From Methanothermobacter sp. (GTDB taxonomy: Archaea; Methanobacteriota; Methanobacteria; Methanobacteriales; Methanothermobacteraceae), in the NCBI RefSeq assembly GCF_030055425.1, contig NZ_JASFYE010000009.1, positions 1 through 64,000 on the forward strand: DNA of 64,000 bases, written 5' to 3'. Positions 1 through 9,589 of the stretch are shown here, in pieces. The translations under genes and the position numbers were made by a program. Position 1 is the stretch's first letter. Each line of letters opens with the position of its first letter. Below the pieces are notes generated by a model, which did not search any database, had not been told where the DNA came from, and was given only the letters and a program-made list of their open reading frames with translations.

Positions 1-112
1 TGGCGCAGGGGTGATACCTGATCTCGTTTCGATCTCAGTAGTTAAGTCCTGCTGCGTTGTGGGTGTGTACTGCGGTGTTTTTGCTGTGGGAAGCCCACTT
101 CACTGCCAGACC
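1..112 (+). rRNA. 5S ribosomal RNA, 3' part (5' end outside window)
   Basis: The first bases read as the body of an archaeal 5S rRNA. The loop B/C region (gtgatacctg then gatctcagtagttaag) is followed by the loop E/D region (gtgtgtactgcggtg) and the closing strand (cactgccag, 101-109). The 5' strand of helix I is missing, so about ten bases lie outside the window. It is probably the last gene of an rRNA operon reading in from the left. The 3' end is placed at the end of the closing strand and could be off by a few bases; a T-rich stretch at about 129-133 follows. Confidence 0.88.
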
Positions 113-588
113 ACACCTCATACTCACTGTTTTTAACAGGAAATTTTATCCATTCAACCTGCATACCTCTCTATTAACTGATGCAGGTGTGGAAAACGAA
201 ACTGTATTACATTTTTCGTCCTTGTAACAGGCCATCACTTGATCTGAAATTTGTTGAAGTCTCACTGTACAGGGGACTGGGTTCTATCTGGGCATTCGCT
301 GGACACGTATTCATGCCAGATACTATCACCCGCTACATAGAATGGCCAACTGGAAACCCAATTCAGATGGTGGCATTTACAAAACTATCATTTGATGTCC
401 TTGATCTCTTATCCTAGAAATTTCGCGGCGAATTCTGGACTGCAACCTAGTTTTAGCATATTCTACCTTGGGCTGCTTATGGGCACATCATGGATGCGCT
501 TATGATAGGAAAATACTCTCCAGTAACTGGCGCACCACTTTACATTGATATCATCTACTCTGATACTGCTTCTGCTCCTGATTCACCG
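113..588. other. Spacer after 5S rRNA without a supported gene
   Basis: No convincing gene lies here. The only open frame of note (181-417, 78 codons) has no ribosome site, no recognisable domain and unremarkable composition. The stretch ends at a 53-base tandem repeat and separates the rRNA end from the convergent transporter gene, so a termination function is plausible but not shown. Confidence 0.5.
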
Positions 589-718
589 GAACTGTTTTAA
601 AGAATTAATAAACTATTATCACTGATTTTTGATTATAGGAAGAACTGTTTAAAGAATTAAGGAATATTATACGGTTTTTTGATTTGCCGGGAAAGAGCTG
701 TAAAGAATTAATATTTCA
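589..718. repeat. Degenerate tandem repeat, 53-base period, about 2.5 copies
   Basis: Copies begin at 589, 642 and 695, an exact 53-base period. Each starts with a variant of gaactgttttaaagaattaa; the two full copies carry tattat and then a run of T followed by gatt. The third copy runs into the stop codon of the convergent transporter gene (716-718). The T-runs could end transcription from either side. Confidence 0.7.
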
Positions 719-1621
719 CCAGTCGGTGCACCTTGTTTTCTCACCCACAGGACATACATGGACATTTACAATTTTTATCATATCAACGTCCGCTATGATT
801 TTTCCCTCAACATCGTGTGCTATTCTGTGGGCCTCACGGAGTACCAGGTCCCCATCAACCTCTATGTGGATATCAGCTGCAGCATAGGGTCCAAAGTAAT
901 TTATACGGACATCATGTATGCCCTTAACCCCATCAACAGATAGGGCCGATGTTTCAATGTCCCTCATAAGCTCGGGGGATGGGACCGCCCCAAGTATATT
1001 GTTGACATTTTCACGCCCAACATCAAAGGCTGTTTTCAGAACAAGCACCGCTATTATCACGGCAACCAGAGGGTCGAGGAACCTGAAACCCAGGTTGGAC
1101 CCTGCAACCCCCACCATTATGGCCATACATGAAAAGATGTCAACCTTCTGGTGCTGGGCATCCGCCACTATTGCGGGGCTGTTTATTCGCTCGCCAATTC
1201 TCCTTATATACAGGGTCATGGAAATGTTTGCAACTATACCCGCAGCAGCCATAAGGGCAGCAGTGTAATCTGGAGGGGCCAATTCAGTGAAAAGTTTACG
1301 GTATGCCTCAGAAACTATTTCATATGATATTATGCCAAGGAATAAGACAACCACAAGCCCAACCAGAGCCTCCGCACGCCCATGCCCGTAGGGATGCTCC
1401 CTGTCAGGTGGCCGCTGCCCTATTCTGAATCCTATGTATGTGATTATTGATGTCATGACGTCGGATAGCGTATGGGCGGCCTCAGCAACAAGGGCAACAC
1501 TACCAGAGGACACCCCCACAATGAAATTAAGGGTCGTTAAAAGTATGTTACCACCTATACCCGCAAGGGCCGCACGCCTTCCAAGGCGCATCCTCTCGAG
1601 ATCATCCACATCAGACACCAC
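716..1621 (-). CDS. Cation diffusion facilitator (CDF) metal transporter
   Basis: Membrane exporter of divalent metals (family substrates are Zn, Fe, Mn, Co, Cd), probably a proton antiporter. At 301 residues it has the family length. About six hydrophobic segments fill residues 18-205, followed by a cytoplasmic ferredoxin-like domain (about 210-300). The metal site signature is visible: HTLSD with H50 and D54 in the second membrane helix, and ADAQHQKVD near residue 155 in the fifth. The HPYGHGR loop, common in the family, is present. It starts with GTG and overlaps the end of the aminotransferase gene by 11 bases, so the two are co-transcribed. Substrate cannot be told from sequence alone. 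Confidence 0.9.
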   Translation of the reverse strand: MVSDVDDLERMRLGRRAALAGIGGNILLTTLNFIVGVSSGSVALVAEAAHTLSDVMTSIITYIGFRIGQRPPDREHPYGHGRAEALVGLVVVLFLGIISYEIVSEAYRKLFTELAPPDYTAALMAAAGIVANISMTLYIRRIGERINSPAIVADAQHQKVDIFSCMAIMVGVAGSNLGFRFLDPLVAVIIAVLVLKTAFDVGRENVNNILGAVPSPELMRDIETSALSVDGVKGIHDVRINYFGPYAAADIHIEVDGDLVLREAHRIAHDVEGKIIADVDMIKIVNVHVCPVGEKTRCTDW

Positions 1622-2729
1622 ACATATTTTTCAGACGTCCCATGGCTTCCTCTATAAGCTCATATGATGTTGCATAGGATATTCTAACATAATCTGAACC
1701 CGCCTCTCCAAATGCAGATCCAGGGACAACTGCAACACCGGCATCCAGAGCCCTTTCTGTAAAACCCCTGGAGTCAACTACCTTGGGGAACATGTAGAAT
1801 GCACCGCCTGGAAGCATGCAATCAAGGCCCATCTCAGTGAGGGACCTGAACATCAGGTCACGTCTTCTTTTGAACTCATCCACCATTTCCTTCACACAGT
1901 CCTGGGGACCCCTGAGGGCTGCAAGGGCAGCAACCTGCGACACAGATGGTGCGCAGGCGGTATTGTACTGGTGAACCTTGAGAAGCTCCTCAACTATATC
2001 CTCACGGCCAGCAACGTAACCTATCCTGAGCCCTGTCATGGCATAGGTCTTTGAGAAACCATTGATGACCAGGGCGTTATCTGTGAAACGGGCGGGGCTG
2101 TAATGTTTTCCATCATAGATGATCTTTTCATAGATTTCATCGGAGATTATAACCAGATCCCGGGCCTCTGCTATTTCAGCGACCCCCTTAATGTCATCCT
2201 TACCCATGACGCTACCTGTTGGGTTGGATGGTGAGTTCATTATTATGACCCTTGTATCGTCTGTGATCAGTGATTCAACCCTTTCAGGGGTCATGGAGAA
2301 TCCGTCCTCCATACTGAGGGGTACAGGGACACTTATGGCCTCTGCAAGCTTCACACATGCGTCGTATGATAGGAAACCAGGGTCAGGTATCAGTGCCTGG
2401 TCCCCCCTATCAAGCAGGGCCTGTGTGCACATGAATATCGCTTCACTGGCACCAACGGTTACTATTATAGACTCAGGTTCCACGTGGACCCGATTTTCTC
2501 TTCTGAGTTTCTCTGAGATGGCCTCCCTGAGTTCATCCATACCCATGTTTGAGGTGTAGTGTGTCATTCCCTCGTCCACGGCTTCCTTGAGGGCTTCCCG
2601 CACATGTTCAGGTACATTGAAATCAGGTTCACCTATCCCGAGGTTTATTGTATCCTCACCTGCAACTTCAAACATTTTCCTTATCTCTGAGAGCCTTATG
2701 TTCCTTATTCTTGAAGCAAATTCTGTCAT
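1611..2729 (-). CDS. Class I/II PLP-dependent aminotransferase (aspartate aminotransferase type)
   Basis: Transfers amino groups, probably with aspartate or another 2-oxo acid pair, in the cytosol. With the start used here it has 372 residues. Fold-type I landmarks are visible: SPSNPTG (N169), SDEIY (D197, Y200) and the Schiff-base lysine in GFSKTYAMTG (K227). A longer frame opens at 2780, but the ATG at 2729 overlaps the stop of the upstream radical SAM gene as ATGA, and family members begin at this point, so I chose it. The exact amino-acid specificity is not decided by these motifs; alanine or aromatic aminotransferase activity remains possible. Confidence 0.88.
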   Translation of the reverse strand: MTEFASRIRNIRLSEIRKMFEVAGEDTINLGIGEPDFNVPEHVREALKEAVDEGMTHYTSNMGMDELREAISEKLRRENRVHVEPESIIVTVGASEAIFMCTQALLDRGDQALIPDPGFLSYDACVKLAEAISVPVPLSMEDGFSMTPERVESLITDDTRVIIMNSPSNPTGSVMGKDDIKGVAEIAEARDLVIISDEIYEKIIYDGKHYSPARFTDNALVINGFSKTYAMTGLRIGYVAGREDIVEELLKVHQYNTACAPSVSQVAALAALRGPQDCVKEMVDEFKRRRDLMFRSLTEMGLDCMLPGGAFYMFPKVVDSRGFTERALDAGVAVVPGSAFGEAGSDYVRISYATSYELIEEAMGRLKNMCGV

Positions 2730-4294
2730 TGTAATCGCCCTTCCTCCTGCCATGAACAGTGATCCATGCATCCATGGCATCCTGACTCCTCACACCATGG
2801 TGTTAGTTTCTCCTCTTCCATCCTAATGTATTCTTTCATGAGGAAGTCCTCCCTCAGCCCAATGTTGATATTATGCCAGGGGAGATCATCGCCGGGGTTT
2901 CTCCTGCTGCAGTGGAGCTCCCATTCCCTGAGGGGTACCTTTGAGAATGAGGCCCTTTCAATGAGTTTTCCGGTTTCAGGTCCGCCTGTGGAGAGCACAT
3001 ACTGTATGAGTCCACTCCGGGGGCTTCCAAATTTAACAGGAATCCCCCCTGTGAGTTTCCTCAGAAGTTTGATCTTACTCTTCATTTTCCTCACGTCATA
3101 TTCCATCCACTGGAGGGGTGTGTGTGGCTTGGGAATGAGGGGGTTGATGCTGAAGCTCACCATTCCCCTTCTTATTTCATGGAGTCCCCGCATGAGGCGC
3201 GCCAGGTCCTTTAAGTCTTCCTCTGACTCCCCGGGAACTCCTGTAAGGAAGTACATTTTAACACGAAGACCCCTTTTTATAGCCTCCCCTGTTTTTTTAA
3301 ATACCATGCTGTCGCTTATGGGCTTGTTAAGCTTTCTTCGCAATTTAAGGGTTGATTCTGGTGCCACTGTAACTGTTTTAAGTCCCCCTTCAAGCAGTGT
3401 ATCCATGAGGTGGGCTGAAAGTGATTCTATTCTGAGTGATGGCATTGAAACCATGAAATCCATATCCACGAGTCTGGAGGAGAGTTCATCTATACGTGAA
3501 TAATCAGAGGCAGCAGCACCTATAAGTGAGACTTTTCTGTAACCTGTGGCATGACGGCCCCTCTCTGCAACATCAAGGAGCCTGGGGAGTGATGTCTCAC
3601 GTTTGGGGCGGTATAGGTAGCCGGACATGCAGAAACGGCAGCCCCGTGAACAACCCCTTGAAACGCCCAGAAGGAATGACCTCCCCAGTGAGGGGATCAT
3701 CGTTTTATCCTCGGTGACTGGAACTATCTGTCTTACAGGATGACATGCCCCGTCCATATCCTCAACAATCATCCTCTCTGCAGGGTTGTCGGGAATGTAA
3801 ACACCCCTTATGTCCATGAATTCATCAATCTCACGGCGGGGATCATCCAGCTCAAGGTACCGATCGATTAACCTGTTGAGCACAGGTTCAGCCTCACCTA
3901 TTATGAAGAGGTCAATGAAATCTGAGAGTGGAAGGGGATTGGATGTTATGCAGGGCCCACCTGCGATTACAAGGGGACCATCACGTTCATCCCTCCTCGG
4001 CGAAACACCACCATCCCTCAGCATCTGGGGAATCCTGAAATAGTCCTCCTCGTAGTGCACAGTGAAGCTGATTATATCAAAGTCCCTCAGCGGACTTCCA
4101 GATTCAAGGCTTCGTTTGTAGGGGTGTATCACCCGCTCACACCATGCATCATTCCTTGAATTTATAAGATGGTAGATTATATGGTAACCTAGTGAGGACA
4201 TGGCGGTCCTGTAGGGCCCCGGGTAACAGGATGCAACCCTGACATCAACCATCCGGGGGTTCTTTATGATGACATTGTATTCCCGAAGCTGCAT
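2726..4294 (-). CDS. Radical SAM protein with N-terminal B12-binding-like region
   Basis: A 522-residue iron-sulfur protein. The radical SAM cluster motif CxxxCxxC is C215-C219-C222 (GCSRGCRFC). The first 200 residues look like the Rossmann-type domain that precedes radical SAM domains in B12-dependent members (VIAGGPCITSNP, IIGEAEPVLN). The C-terminus holds a second cysteine group (CEESGCHGCMDHC), possibly an auxiliary cluster. First gene of a minus-strand unit with the aminotransferase and CDF genes. The substrate is unknown; the family is annotated broadly as Fe-S oxidoreductase. A TATA-like element read on the minus strand (ttataaatt) lies just upstream of the start. Confidence 0.82.
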   Translation of the reverse strand: MQLREYNVIIKNPRMVDVRVASCYPGPYRTAMSSLGYHIIYHLINSRNDAWCERVIHPYKRSLESGSPLRDFDIISFTVHYEEDYFRIPQMLRDGGVSPRRDERDGPLVIAGGPCITSNPLPLSDFIDLFIIGEAEPVLNRLIDRYLELDDPRREIDEFMDIRGVYIPDNPAERMIVEDMDGACHPVRQIVPVTEDKTMIPSLGRSFLLGVSRGCSRGCRFCMSGYLYRPKRETSLPRLLDVAERGRHATGYRKVSLIGAAASDYSRIDELSSRLVDMDFMVSMPSLRIESLSAHLMDTLLEGGLKTVTVAPESTLKLRRKLNKPISDSMVFKKTGEAIKRGLRVKMYFLTGVPGESEEDLKDLARLMRGLHEIRRGMVSFSINPLIPKPHTPLQWMEYDVRKMKSKIKLLRKLTGGIPVKFGSPRSGLIQYVLSTGGPETGKLIERASFSKVPLREWELHCSRRNPGDDLPWHNINIGLREDFLMKEYIRMEEEKLTPWCEESGCHGCMDHCSWQEEGRLQ

Positions 4295-4353
4295 GGTCTA
4301 TAATTTATAAAGTCATGGCACTTAAAGTGGCCATAACAGGGCAGGCTGTCCGC

Positions 4354-4366
4354 ATAATATAAATTT
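4354..4366 (+). promoter_or_regulatory. TATA box of the coaD-aglB unit
   Basis: ataatataaattt lies about 25 bases before position 4386, which puts the expected transcript start just before the coaD reading frame. An imperfect inverted repeat (cactt-a-aagtg, near 4320-4330) sits in the same divergent spacer and could be an operator; this is inference. Confidence 0.5.
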
Positions 4367-4408
4367 AACTCCAACATAATTAGGGTATTGGCTTATGAAG
4401 ATGGTAGG

Positions 4409-4909
4409 ATGAAGGTAAAGAAGTACTCACTTGTTGCTGTTGGAGGCACCTTTGACAGATTTCATAAGGGCCACAGAAGGCTCCTTGATGAGGCATTCCG
4501 TGTAGGGAATACTGTGATGATTGGTGTAACATCAGATGAATTTGCATCTGCAAAGGGAGACGATATAGAACCCTGCAGTGTCAGAATGAAGAACCTTGAG
4601 GATTATCTTTCAGACAAGGATACCGAGTACCATATAATGAGACTGGAGGACCCCTACGGCACCACGGTTACTGATGAACGATTCGATGCCATAGTGGTGA
4701 GCAGGGAGACCGAGCCGGTTGCCCATGAGATAAATGAGATAAGAAAAAGAAAGGGGTTCAGGGAACTTGATATCATAACCATTGACATGGTACCTGCAGA
4801 TGATGGTATCCCCATCTCATCCACAAGGATAAGGAGGGGGGAGATAGACAGGATGGGCCATTTACTTGAGAGGATACGACATGCCATAAAGAGGAAAAGA
4901 AATAGGTGA
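4409..4909 (+). CDS. coaD: Phosphopantetheine adenylyltransferase, archaeal type
   Basis: Adenylylates 4'-phosphopantetheine to dephospho-CoA, the fourth step of CoA synthesis. The nucleotidyltransferase signatures are clear: GGTFDRFHKGH near the N-terminus (TxxFHKGH phosphate-binding loop) and ISSTRIRRGEI near the C-terminus. About 166 residues, as in archaeal members. An upstream in-frame TTG at 4388 would add seven residues, but it falls at the predicted transcript start; the ATG at 4409 gives a short leader and a family-like N-terminus. It leads a plus-strand group with an NTPase and two oligosaccharyltransferases. Confidence 0.88.
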   Translation: MKVKKYSLVAVGGTFDRFHKGHRRLLDEAFRVGNTVMIGVTSDEFASAKGDDIEPCSVRMKNLEDYLSDKDTEYHIMRLEDPYGTTVTDERFDAIVVSRETEPVAHEINEIRKRKGFRELDIITIDMVPADDGIPISSTRIRRGEIDRMGHLLERIRHAIKRKRNR

Positions 4910-4925
4910 ATCCCGGGGTGTTTCA

Positions 4926-5453
4926 ATGAGGGTTAACGTGGGATCAACAAACCCTGTTAAGGTTAAGGCCACAGAGAACGTCCTTGGAAAGATATTCGAT
5001 GAAATTGAGGTCAGGGGTGTTGAGGTTGACTCAGGAGTATCTGATCAGCCAGTGGGTCTCGAGGAGACTGTTGAGGGGGCCATCAACCGTGCAAGGGGGG
5101 CTTTCAGCAACTGTGAGCTGAGTGTTGGCATCGAGTCAGGTCTTCACAGGGTGCCGGGGTCAATCACGGGATTTGTGGATCTCCAGTGGTGCGCCATATA
5201 TGATGGTGATCATGTAACACTGGGTGTGAGTGCAGGCTTTGAATACCCCCCTGTGGTGGTTGAGGAGGTCCTCTCAGGCAGGGAGGTGGGGGACGTTATG
5301 GATGAACTCACAGGTGTGGATGAACTGGGCAGGAAGAGGGGTGCTGTGAGTTTCCTCTCCCATGGGCTGCTTGACCGTGTTGGAAATACCGAGCAGTGCG
5401 TCCTCATGGCCATGATACCCCGCATGAACCCGTCACTCTATGGTCTTGAATAG
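4926..5453 (+). CDS. Inosine/xanthosine triphosphatase (YjjX/DUF84 family)
   Basis: House-cleaning phosphatase that hydrolyses ITP and XTP so that deaminated purines do not enter nucleic acids. At 175 residues it has the family length. The N-terminal VGSTNPVKVKAT substrate loop and the central VGIESGLH segment with its acidic metal ligands are diagnostic. It begins 16 bases after coaD, and the next gene starts directly on its stop codon, so the group is an operon. The GTG start of the next gene follows its TAG without a gap. Confidence 0.87.
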   Translation: MRVNVGSTNPVKVKATENVLGKIFDEIEVRGVEVDSGVSDQPVGLEETVEGAINRARGAFSNCELSVGIESGLHRVPGSITGFVDLQWCAIYDGDHVTLGVSAGFEYPPVVVEEVLSGREVGDVMDELTGVDELGRKRGAVSFLSHGLLDRVGNTEQCVLMAMIPRMNPSLYGLE

Positions 5454-7568
5454 GTGGTGTTTTTCCTGGAAGTCAATGAAAATGTGAAGATCTTCCTTCT
5501 GATGGTACTCATATTCTTCACAGGTTTCATCCTTAGAGCTGACACGGTTCATCTTGGAGACGTCAATGGGACTGAGAGGCCATATCTCACAGATGATCGG
5601 GGCCTTCCCTACATGTACGAACTGGACTCCTATTACAACTACCGCATCACAGAGAACTACCTGAAAAACGGTCATCCTGGGGATACACTGAGATCAGGGA
5701 TTCCATGGGACTCTTATTCCTATTACCCTCCTGGAAGACCCGCTGTCTATCCACCAGTGATATCATGGGTTTCTATAATGCTCTACAGGCTTCTTGACCC
5801 CTTCACAGATATGAGCCTCTACGAGCTCTGCTTCTGGTTGCCGGCTGTTGTGGCACCCTTTGCAGGTACTGTGATGTTCTTCCTCATCAGAAAGTATGCT
5901 GGTGACGCCGCAGGGTTCGCCGGGGGCATACTGATGGTCACAGCACCCCTCTACTTTGCAAGGACAATCCCTGGCTTTTTTGATACAGACATGTTCAACT
6001 GTCTGATGCCAGCTTTAATTGTGCTTTTCTACACGGGTGTGGTGGAATCCAGGGATAAATATGGATACATCACTTCCGGGCTACTTTTTGTGGTTTCCAT
6101 GCTGGTTTTCTCCCTTTCATGGACAGGGTGGCCGTTCATGTTCTATGTTACCCTTGCATCGGCCTTTATTTATTCAATCATATCATGGAGGATGGGGGAG
6201 CTTGATTTATCGTGCATCAAGAGGCTCTTCCTTCCAGTTTTACTGGCATTTCTTCTGATAGGATTATTCAATGGCCCCCAGCAGCTTTCAGGGGTTAACC
6301 CACTCGGCATCCTTGACTCAACATCATCGAGCGGGTCATGGCCAGATATCTATGAGTCGGTCTCAGAACTTGGCCACCCCTCAGTTGAGGTGTTCCTCTC
6401 TGCTGCAGGACCCCTCAACCTGGGGTTTGGTGTTTTCGGGGCTCTTGTGATTATCAGCATCTTCATAAGGGGAGATATGAGGAGGAAACATCTCCCATCA
6501 TTCAACCCATTCATCCTCACCCTTTCACTGGTATGGATGCTTGCAGGGCTTACCGCATATTATATCAGTGTTCGCTTCGGTATTCTCGCAATAACCCCCC
6601 TCACATTCATATCCGGCATATTCCTTGGCGTTGTCTTCTCATATATGCGGGCCATCAGCGGTAGATGGGACTTCAGGGCGGATATTCCTGTGGTTCTCCT
6701 ACTGGCCCTCATAATCTCAGTGGCCACCGTCGAGGCTGCTGAGATTGGCAGGGTTCCCTTTATAAATGATGATTTCTCGGATGCAGCGAATTTCCTGAAG
6801 GATGGAACAAAAGAGGGCACCGTTGTTGTGACTGAATGGAGCTATGGTCACTACATCACAGCCGCCGCAGAACGCCCAGTTCTTTTTGATGGGGGATCAC
6901 AGAATACCCCGAGGGCCTACTGGATTTTCAGGGCATTCGAGACAGACAATGAGAGTTTATCTGTCGGAATATTAACGATGCTCACATCGTCGGGGGACTC
7001 AGCAGTCTCACTTCTAGAGAACAGGACAGAAAACACGTCAATAACGGTCCAGATACTCAACGATATCCTTGGCGTTAACAGAGGATCTGCGGAGGAGATC
7101 CTCACCACAAAGTATGGCCTTGACAGGGATTTTGTAAATAAACTCCTTGGATACACCCATCCAGAGAGGAGGAACTATGTTATTCTGACAACAGAGGGTA
7201 TGCGGTACATAGGGTACTGGTACCTTTACTATGGATCATGGAACTTCACCTCAGTCACCCCCGGACCCCTCTATGAGGTTGCAGATACCGGGAGGTCTGA
7301 AATGCTGAAATCGATTGAGGGGGGCTCATGGAGGGGTAAGAGGCCCTACCGTTTCATAATAAAGGACGAAAACTCTGTGAAAAGCGTCGAAGTGAATGAA
7401 TCCAGCAATTTTTCTGTTATATTCCTCCCAGATGAACGGGAGGCCATAATTATAGATAGAAGATTTGATGATTCCCTCTTCGTAAGACTGGTGCTCCTTG
7501 GGGAGGAAAGCGAACACTTCAGAAGGATATACAGAAATGGTCAGGTAACCATCTGGGGGTTGAGGTGA
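5454..7568 (+). CDS. aglB: Oligosaccharyltransferase STT3/AglB, first tandem copy
   Basis: Membrane enzyme that transfers a lipid-linked glycan to asparagine in N-x-S/T of exported proteins. 704 residues: about a dozen membrane helices to roughly residue 420, then a soluble catalytic domain. An acidic first-loop site (LDSYYNYR, D58) and a DTD site (FFDTDMFN, near 185) match the metal-binding positions of STT3. The usual WWDYG signature is EWSYGHY at about residue 461. The start is uncertain: two GTG codons directly follow the upstream stop. A second copy follows at once, overlapping by one base. Confidence 0.88.
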   Translation: MVFFLEVNENVKIFLLMVLIFFTGFILRADTVHLGDVNGTERPYLTDDRGLPYMYELDSYYNYRITENYLKNGHPGDTLRSGIPWDSYSYYPPGRPAVYPPVISWVSIMLYRLLDPFTDMSLYELCFWLPAVVAPFAGTVMFFLIRKYAGDAAGFAGGILMVTAPLYFARTIPGFFDTDMFNCLMPALIVLFYTGVVESRDKYGYITSGLLFVVSMLVFSLSWTGWPFMFYVTLASAFIYSIISWRMGELDLSCIKRLFLPVLLAFLLIGLFNGPQQLSGVNPLGILDSTSSSGSWPDIYESVSELGHPSVEVFLSAAGPLNLGFGVFGALVIISIFIRGDMRRKHLPSFNPFILTLSLVWMLAGLTAYYISVRFGILAITPLTFISGIFLGVVFSYMRAISGRWDFRADIPVVLLLALIISVATVEAAEIGRVPFINDDFSDAANFLKDGTKEGTVVVTEWSYGHYITAAAERPVLFDGGSQNTPRAYWIFRAFETDNESLSVGILTMLTSSGDSAVSLLENRTENTSITVQILNDILGVNRGSAEEILTTKYGLDRDFVNKLLGYTHPERRNYVILTTEGMRYIGYWYLYYGSWNFTSVTPGPLYEVADTGRSEMLKSIEGGSWRGKRPYRFIIKDENSVKSVEVNESSNFSVIFLPDEREAIIIDRRFDDSLFVRLVLLGEESEHFRRIYRNGQVTIWGLR

Positions 7569-9589
7569 TGTGTGGGAGGGATCTGAGGATTTCCATTATC
7601 CTCATTGCGGTTATATTCTTTCTGGGATTCTTTCTGAGGATGGAAAATGCTTTCTTTGATGATCCACTCTATACCGATGAAAACGGACTGCAGTATTTTC
7701 AGGAGAGTGACTCCTATTACAATTACCGCCTCACAGAGAACATCGTATCCGGGGGACACATGGGTGATGCTGTGATTGATGGGATGCAATGGGATCTCCA
7801 CTCATATTATCCTCCAGGTGTTCCTCTGGACTACCCCCCACTACTCCCCATCATGGCCTCAACTTTATATGCACTGATCAGCGCAGTTGCACCGGTGAGC
7901 CTCCGTGGGACCTGCCTTCTCATGCCGGCCTTTACAGCTCCACTAGCGGGAATAGTATGTTTTCTCATTGTGAGAAAATTTTATGGGAACTTCCCTGGAT
8001 TCGTGGCAGGTATTCTCATTGTTTCAGCCCCATTCTATCTTATCAAAACCGTTTATGGGTTCTATGATGCTGACATGCTCATTATCACAATCCCCCTAAC
8101 CGCACTCCTCTTTCTTGTTGAGGCAGATTGCAGTGAAAAAAACAGGATTCTAGTATCATCATGTGCGGGATTATTCCTTTTTCTCTTCTCAATCACATGG
8201 AGCGGCTGGCAGATAATGTTTTACATACTTTTTGCATCATTTTTAGTTTGTATGGTAGTGTTTAGAAACAGTGAAAACATGAAGGATATGTTGGAGGTCT
8301 TCCTTCCAGCATTCGCTGTTCTTTTTGTTCTTCTGATAGTTCTGAATCGGCTTGAACTCATTAAGCTTTTCGTGGGACCTCTAAGATTACCTGACCTCAT
8401 GAATCACTCATTATGGTACCCCTGGCCTGATTCCTATGCCACTGTTGCGGAGCTTCAGCCAGCATCTCCTGATAAAATCCTGAGGTACATATCCCCGGCG
8501 CTGATTATTATGGGCGGCTTGGGAATTCCACTTTACCTTATCCGTGGACGTGACAGTGCACCGGAAATTCTGATTATCATAATTTCTCTCTGGGTCCTCA
8601 CAGGGGTGCTGATGCTCATCAAGGGCGTAAGGTTCATCATGTTCCTTATACCACCACTTTCGATATCCGCAGGGATACTAACGGGTATTGTGACAGAATA
8701 TTCCTCCACTACTTTTAAAAAGATTAAAATGGTTGCCTCTTCTATCATCATAGCGCTGGTTCTGGTTCAGGTTTTCGTATCATGGGGTATGCTTGGAGAT
8801 CTGAAACCCGGCTATGATGACTACTTTGAGGAATCGGCAAAGTGGATAGCTGAAAATACTTCCACTGATTCAGTTATAGTAACTGAATGGAGCTATGGCC
8901 ACTTCTACACTTCTCAAGCAGATAGGCCTGTTCTCTATGACGGCAGACTGGCCTACATTGAGACCTTACCCGCCAGGACACTGTGGTATGGACCATCCAT
9001 TGACCAGAGGATACCATCAACTGCCAGGGACTACTGGATCAGCAGGGCCCTCTCATCTAACGACACCACACTATCTGTAAATGTTCTGAGGATGCTCTCC
9101 AGTTCGGGTGATGAGTCATACCTTCTCCTTGAAAATTATACAGGTGACAGTGTTATGGCCCTCGAGATAATGGAGGAGATTCTTTCCCTCAAAAGGTCCC
9201 GGGCCAGAGAGGTGCTGGTGAAAAAATACGGTTTTCATGATGAAAATGCACTCAGGGTAATCAGCAGGACCCACCCCCTCAATTCACGCGAAGTAGTCAT
9301 TGTGATTCCGGATCAGATGATCAACAGCATTGCCATGAGAGTGGATAGAAATTACACTGTTTCAGAGGATATATACTCCAGGATATGGGTTAGAGGAAAC
9401 CACACTGAGGAGGAGGTCATCGATCCTTCAGGAAAGAGTTCACTGGTGGAGATGGATGGTGGAATGTACCTCATGAACAGAAAATACAGGAACTCACTGC
9501 TCTTAAGACTTTTGCTGGGAGTTCCTGATGACCGGTTTTCACTGGTTTATGGAAATCCAGAGATAAAGGTTTATATACTTCAGAATTAG
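7568..9589 (+). CDS. aglB: Oligosaccharyltransferase STT3/AglB, second tandem copy
   Basis: Paralogue of the preceding gene, with the same architecture: N-terminal helix, LxSDSYYNYRLTEN-type first loop, a YDADM acidic site, many membrane helices, and a soluble C-terminal domain with EWSYGHF at about residue 440 in place of WWDYG. The ATG at 7568 overlaps the upstream stop as TGATG and has a GAGGTG site just before it; an in-frame GTG at 7565 is unlikely. The copies differ clearly in sequence, so this is an old duplication. The last 40 bases of the gene are repeated in the spacer behind it. Confidence 0.87.
   Translation: MCGRDLRISIILIAVIFFLGFFLRMENAFFDDPLYTDENGLQYFQESDSYYNYRLTENIVSGGHMGDAVIDGMQWDLHSYYPPGVPLDYPPLLPIMASTLYALISAVAPVSLRGTCLLMPAFTAPLAGIVCFLIVRKFYGNFPGFVAGILIVSAPFYLIKTVYGFYDADMLIITIPLTALLFLVEADCSEKNRILVSSCAGLFLFLFSITWSGWQIMFYILFASFLVCMVVFRNSENMKDMLEVFLPAFAVLFVLLIVLNRLELIKLFVGPLRLPDLMNHSLWYPWPDSYATVAELQPASPDKILRYISPALIIMGGLGIPLYLIRGRDSAPEILIIIISLWVLTGVLMLIKGVRFIMFLIPPLSISAGILTGIVTEYSSTTFKKIKMVASSIIIALVLVQVFVSWGMLGDLKPGYDDYFEESAKWIAENTSTDSVIVTEWSYGHFYTSQADRPVLYDGRLAYIETLPARTLWYGPSIDQRIPSTARDYWISRALSSNDTTLSVNVLRMLSSSGDESYLLLENYTGDSVMALEIMEEILSLKRSRAREVLVKKYGFHDENALRVISRTHPLNSREVVIVIPDQMINSIAMRVDRNYTVSEDIYSRIWVRGNHTEEEVIDPSGKSSLVEMDGGMYLMNRKYRNSLLLRLLLGVPDDRFSLVYGNPEIKVYILQN

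Noticed and set aside
181-417. 78-codon open frame after the 5S rRNA
   Set aside because: No ribosome site, no domain, and no sign of coding bias; I treat it as chance.
2730-2780. Upstream start of the aminotransferase at 2780
   Set aside because: It would overlap the radical SAM gene by over 50 bases; the ATG at 2729 overlaps its stop as ATGA and fits the family.
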